From an uncultured Sphingomonadaceae bacterium (GTDB lineage: Bacteria > Pseudomonadota > Alphaproteobacteria > Sphingomonadales > Sphingomonadaceae), in assembly GCA_938016505.1 (NCBI GenBank), contig CALLWN010000140.1, positions 1 through 17,716 of the forward strand: a stretch of DNA of 17,716 nt, written 5' to 3'. The stretch's first letter is position 1. Each line of letters begins with the position of its first letter. The notes under the pieces are model-generated. The model worked only from the letters and a program-made list of their open reading frames with translations, was not told the DNA's origin and did not search any database. Below are positions 14,335 through 17,716 of this stretch, in pieces. The position numbers were made by a program, and so were the translations under genes.

Positions 14335-15845
14335 GACAGCGGCTCCGGGTCGGCCGGATCCGCCATGGCGACCGGACGGATGACGCCGGTCGCCGGCGGG
14401 CCGGCGCGCTCGAGCCGGGCAACAAGGCTGGCGACGGGTTGCTTGAGCGGCGCGAGCAGGGGCGCGGGATAGATGCCGATTGCAAGCACGCCGGCGGCGA
14501 GCGGCACCATGATCGCCCATTCCCGCGGCTTCAGATCCGGCATGGCTGCGACATCGGCCTTGTCGAGTTCGCCGAATGCCACCCGCGCGTAGAGCCAGAG
14601 CATATAGGCCGCCCCGAGTATGACGCCTGTCGCCATCACGACGGCGAGCGAGGTCGACGTGCCGAACATGCCGGCGAGTGTGAGGAATTCGCCGACAAAG
14701 CCCGAGGTGCCGGGAAGCGCGATCGACGCCATGGTGAACAACATGAAGAAGACCGCGTAGCGCGGCATGTTGCCGGTGAGGCCGCCATAGCGAGCAATCT
14801 CGCGGGTGTGGAGCCGATCATAGATGACACCGACACAGAAGAAGAGCGCCGCAGAGACCAGCCCGTGGGAGACCATCACCACCATCGCGCCCTCGATCCC
14901 CGGGGTATTGAGGGCAAACAGGCCACCGGTCACGAAGGCCATGTGCGCGACCGACGAATAGGCGATCAGCTTCTTCATGTCGGCCTGGGCGAGCGCAACC
15001 AGCGAAGTATAGACAACGGCGACCATCGACAGCGCGAAGACCAGCCACATCAGCTGCACAGTCGCTTCGGGAAACATCGGGATCGAGAAGCGGATGAACC
15101 CATAGCCTCCCATCTTGAGGAGAACGCCGGCGAGGATCATCGAGCCGGCGGTCGGCGCCTCGACATGGGCATCAGGAAGCCAGGTATGGACCGGCCACAT
15201 CGGCATCTTGACAGCGAAACTCGCGAAGAAGGCGAGCCACAGCCAGGTCTGGGCCTCGACGGGAAAGTCGTAGGCCATGAGTGCTGCAATGTCGGTGGAA
15301 CCCGCCTCCCGGATCATCCAGAGGATGGCGAGCAGCATCAGGACCGAGCCGAGAAGGGTGTACAGGAAGAATTTGTAGCTCGCGTAGACTCTACGCTTTC
15401 CGCCCCATATTCCAATGATGAGATACATTGGGATGAGGCCAGACTCGAAGAAAAGGTAGAAAAGCAGGATATCCATCGCCGCAAAGACGCCGACCATCAG
15501 CGCTTCCATGACGAGGAATGCTGCCAGATACTCGGGAACGCGCTCCTGAACCGAGTCCCATCCGGCGAGGATGCACAACGGCATCAGGAACAGTGACAGG
15601 AGGATGAGGACGAGACTGATGCCGTCCACGCCGAGGTGCCAGCTGAACAGCCCCCCGAAGATCTCTTGACGCTCGGTGAACTGGAACGCTGCAGTCGAAC
15701 TGTCGAAGCCCGCCCAAAGCCCAAGCCCCATCACCAGCAGGACGAGGGTGGTTGCGAGCGCCACCAAGCGGGCGCGGGCGGCATCGCCCAGCCAGAGCAC
15801 CAGCAGGGCTGCGGCGACCGGCAGGAGGATCATCACCGAAAGCAT
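14331..15845 (-). CDS. nuoM: NADH-quinone oxidoreductase subunit M
   Basis: A 504-residue complex I proton-channel subunit. The first-channel glutamate is E134 in [18 protein letters not shown], and the lysine K213 lies in [20 protein letters not shown]. The block [14 protein letters not shown] and [15 protein letters not shown] complete the two inverted five-helix repeats. The length is normal. The gene begins one base after the nuoL stop (TGACATG) and overlaps nuoN by 4 bases. The last 30 residues ([20 protein letters not shown]) form a hydrophilic Pro-rich tail longer than in E. coli NuoM. Confidence 0.97.
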   Translation of the reverse strand: MLSVMILLPVAAALLVLWLGDAARARLVALATTLVLLVMGLGLWAGFDSSTAAFQFTERQEIFGGLFSWHLGVDGISLVLILLSLFLMPLCILAGWDSVQERVPEYLAAFLVMEALMVGVFAAMDILLFYLFFESGLIPMYLIIGIWGGKRRVYASYKFFLYTLLGSVLMLLAILWMIREAGSTDIAALMAYDFPVEAQTWLWLAFFASFAVKMPMWPVHTWLPDAHVEAPTAGSMILAGVLLKMGGYGFIRFSIPMFPEATVQLMWLVFALSMVAVVYTSLVALAQADMKKLIAYSSVAHMAFVTGGLFALNTPGIEGAMVVMVSHGLVSAALFFCVGVIYDRLHTREIARYGGLTGNMPRYAVFFMLFTMASIALPGTSGFVGEFLTLAGMFGTSTSLAVVMATGVILGAAYMLWLYARVAFGELDKADVAAMPDLKPREWAIMVPLAAGVLAIGIYPAPLLAPLKQPVASLVARLERAGPPATGVIRPVAMADPADPEPLS

Positions 15846-15846
15846 G

Positions 15847-17716
15847 TCAGCCCCGGGTGACCAGCCAGGTCATGGCCGCGGCAAGACCGAGCAGCATGAC
15901 CATGGCATAGGCGTAGAGATAGCCGGACTGGAATCTCCGGGCAGCAGCCGCCCCCTCGCCGACCAGGGCGGAGAGCCCGTCGGGGCCGAGCCGGTCGATG
16001 AGACCCTTGTCTCCGCCCTGCCAGAACAGTGCCCCCACGCGCTTGGCCGGCCGGACGAAAAGCGCGTCATATAGTTCGTCCCAGTACCACTTGCGGTAAA
16101 GAAAGCGGTGCAATGTCGGGAAGGTCGCGACGAACCGCGCGGCTGCGCCCGGGCTCAGCACATATTGCCGGAGCGCGATGAGGAACCCGAGCGCCATGGC
16201 GAGGGTCGGCGCATGGTGGACAAGGGCCGGGACGTCATGGAGCGCATGATAGAAGCCCGGATCGTGGACCAGCGCGCCGCGCCACGCTCCTTCCTCGCCG
16301 ATGAAGATCTCGTGGAACCCGATACCCGCGAACAGCGCGCCAATGGATAGAAGGGCAAGCGGAACCAGCATCGCTGGCGGGCTTTCATGGGGGTGATGAC
16401 GGTGCGCGTCCCAGCGGGCCTCACCAAGGAAGGTCAGGAAAATCAGTCGCCACGAGTAGAAGCTGGTGAGAAACGAAGCGAACAGACCGATCGAAAAGGC
16501 GACGAGCGCAGGCTCGGTCCCGCGGACATAGGCCGCAAACAATACGCCATCCTTGGAATAATAGCCGGCAGTGTAGAAAAAGCCCGTGATGGCAATGGTG
16601 CCGATGACCATGGCCGCAAAGGTGAATGGGATCCTGCGCCACAGCCCGCCATAGTGCCGCATGTCCTGCTCATGGTGCATCGCGTGGATGACCGAGCCGG
16701 CGCCAAGGAACAGCAGCGCCTTGAAAAAGGCGTGGGTGAAGAGGTGGAACATGGCAGCCCCATAGGCCCCCACACCCGCGGCAAAGAACATGAAGCCGAG
16801 CTGCGAGCAGGTGGAATAGGCGATGACCCTCTTGATGTCATGCTGGGTTGTCGCAACCGTCGCGGCGAACAGGGCGGTTGCCGCACCCACGAAGACGACC
16901 AGATCGCGCGCAGCGGGTGCGGCCTCGAACAGGGGGGACATGCGGCAGACAAGGAACACGCCCGCAGTCACCATGGTCGCGGCATGGATGAGGGCGGAGA
17001 CCGGGGTCGGCCCCTCCATCGCATCGGGAAGCCAGGTGTGGAGGCCAAGCTGGGCCGATTTGCCCATCGCGCCGATGAAGAGCAGAATGGCAATGGTCGT
17101 CAGCGCATCCGCCCGGGTTCCAACAAAATCAAAGGTCACGCCCTTCTGCCCGGGAACGGCAGCCAGGATCGCGCCGATGTCGAGGGTCCCGAACAGGAGG
17201 AAAAGCGCAAAGATGCCGAGCATGAAGCCGAAATCGCCGACCCGGTTGACGACGAAGGCTTTGATCGCCGCGGCATTGGCGCTCGGGCGCTCGTACCAGA
17301 ATCCGATCAGCAGGTACGAGCACAGGCCGACGCCTTCCCAGCCGAAGAACATCTGCACGAAGTTATCGGCGGTCACCAGGGCCAGCATGAAGAAGGTGAA
17401 CAGGCCCAAATAGGCCATGAAGCGCGGTTTGTGCGGGTCGTGCGACATGTAGCCGATGGAATAGACGTGGACCATCGCCGAGACGACGGTCACCACGAAC
17501 ACCATAACCGCCGTCAGCGTGTCGAAGCGCAGTGCCCAGCTAATTTCCAGGGTGCCGACATCGATCCAGGTGAACAGGTGGATGGTCAGGCTCTGCCCCT
17601 CTCCACCGATCATGTAGAGGATGACGCACGATAAGACAGCCGACGCCAGCATCGGCACCACGGTGACCCATTGGGCGAAGCGGTCGCCTAGCCGGTTGCC
17701 GAAGAAACCGGCTGCG
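15847..17716 (-). CDS. nuoL: NADH-quinone oxidoreductase subunit L, N-terminus beyond window edge
   Basis: About 623 residues are visible; the frame stays open to base 17716 and begins [18 protein letters not shown], so probably only some 20 N-terminal residues are missing. It is the distal proton-channel subunit of complex I, with the long lateral amphipathic helix at its C-terminal end. Seen: [20 protein letters not shown] with the channel glutamate, [36 protein letters not shown] and [16 protein letters not shown]. The C-terminal helix ([18 protein letters not shown]) is intact. nuoK would be expected just outside the window. The gap to nuoM is one base. Confidence 0.97.
   Translation of the reverse strand, partial: AAGFFGNRLGDRFAQWVTVVPMLASAVLSCVILYMIGGEGQSLTIHLFTWIDVGTLEISWALRFDTLTAVMVFVVTVVSAMVHVYSIGYMSHDPHKPRFMAYLGLFTFFMLALVTADNFVQMFFGWEGVGLCSYLLIGFWYERPSANAAAIKAFVVNRVGDFGFMLGIFALFLLFGTLDIGAILAAVPGQKGVTFDFVGTRADALTTIAILLFIGAMGKSAQLGLHTWLPDAMEGPTPVSALIHAATMVTAGVFLVCRMSPLFEAAPAARDLVVFVGAATALFAATVATTQHDIKRVIAYSTCSQLGFMFFAAGVGAYGAAMFHLFTHAFFKALLFLGAGSVIHAMHHEQDMRHYGGLWRRIPFTFAAMVIGTIAITGFFYTAGYYSKDGVLFAAYVRGTEPALVAFSIGLFASFLTSFYSWRLIFLTFLGEARWDAHRHHPHESPPAMLVPLALLSIGALFAGIGFHEIFIGEEGAWRGALVHDPGFYHALHDVPALVHHAPTLAMALGFLIALRQYVLSPGAAARFVATFPTLHRFLYRKWYWDELYDALFVRPAKRVGALFWQGGDKGLIDRLGPDGLSALVGEGAAAARRFQSGYLYAYAMVMLLGLAAAMTWLVTRG

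Noticed and set aside
14439..15596. Plus-strand open frame (385 codons) opposite nuoM
   Set aside because: Fully antisense to nuoM, with a His/Arg/Glu-rich composition and no family motif.
16387..17634. Long plus-strand open frame (415 codons) opposite nuoL
   Set aside because: It is antisense to a clear NuoL and is rich in Arg, Gly, His and Asp, typical of a shadow frame in GC-rich DNA; no domain is recognisable.
1..17716. CRISPR arrays, tRNA/rRNA genes, insertion sequences, prophage or defence genes
   Set aside because: Coding density is near complete with recognisable housekeeping or envelope genes; I saw no regularly spaced repeats, transposase motifs, terminal inverted repeats or tRNA-like cloverleaf segments.

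Overview
The window is about 17.7 kb of GC-rich, very tightly packed chromosomal DNA. It has no RNA genes, mobile elements, CRISPR arrays or gene-free stretches longer than about 70 bases. The gene content points to an alphaproteobacterium, most likely of the Sphingomonadales: a DUF1134/EipA envelope protein, a DUF1467 protein after RNase J, the order nuoL-M-N-birA-coaX-rnj, and a ligase-associated PdeM phosphoesterase. The lineage is inferred from gene order and protein style, not from a marker gene.

Region 1 (1-6434, minus strand). Read in transcription order from 6434 downwards, it holds: a fusion of a degenerate nucleotidyltransferase to a CDP-alcohol phosphatidyltransferase; myo-inositol-1-phosphate synthase; a stand-alone nucleotidyltransferase resembling CTP:inositol-1-phosphate cytidylyltransferase; a Wzi-family outer-membrane barrel; the PdeM metallophosphoesterase; an FAH-family hydrolase; and, after a 69-base gap, the start of an EipA-like periplasmic protein cut by the window edge. 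The first three can be read as one route: glucose 6-phosphate to inositol 1-phosphate, to CDP-inositol, to an inositol phosphodiester made in the membrane.

Region 2 (6500-9470, plus strand). A second CDP-alcohol phosphatidyltransferase with a perfect catalytic signature diverges from region 1. It is followed by a 691-residue membrane-anchored coiled-coil protein whose layout recalls polarity scaffolds such as TipN. The coiled-coil gene ends on a CTAG whose palindrome is also the stop codon of the convergent gene on the other strand.

Region 3 (9467-17716, minus strand). This is the distal end of the complex I operon: nuoL (5' end outside the window), nuoM and nuoN, which encode the three antiporter-like proton-pumping subunits. 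It runs without a break into birA (biotin protein ligase), coaX (type III pantothenate kinase), rnj (RNase J) and a DUF1467 membrane protein. Almost every junction is a stop/start overlap (ATGA, TTGA, TGATG) or a 1-nt gap, so translational coupling along the whole run is likely.

The least ordinary part is the inositol-phosphate/CDP-alcohol module of regions 1 and 2. A dead-looking IPCT-like domain remains fused to the transferase, while an apparently intact IPCT is encoded separately two genes downstream.
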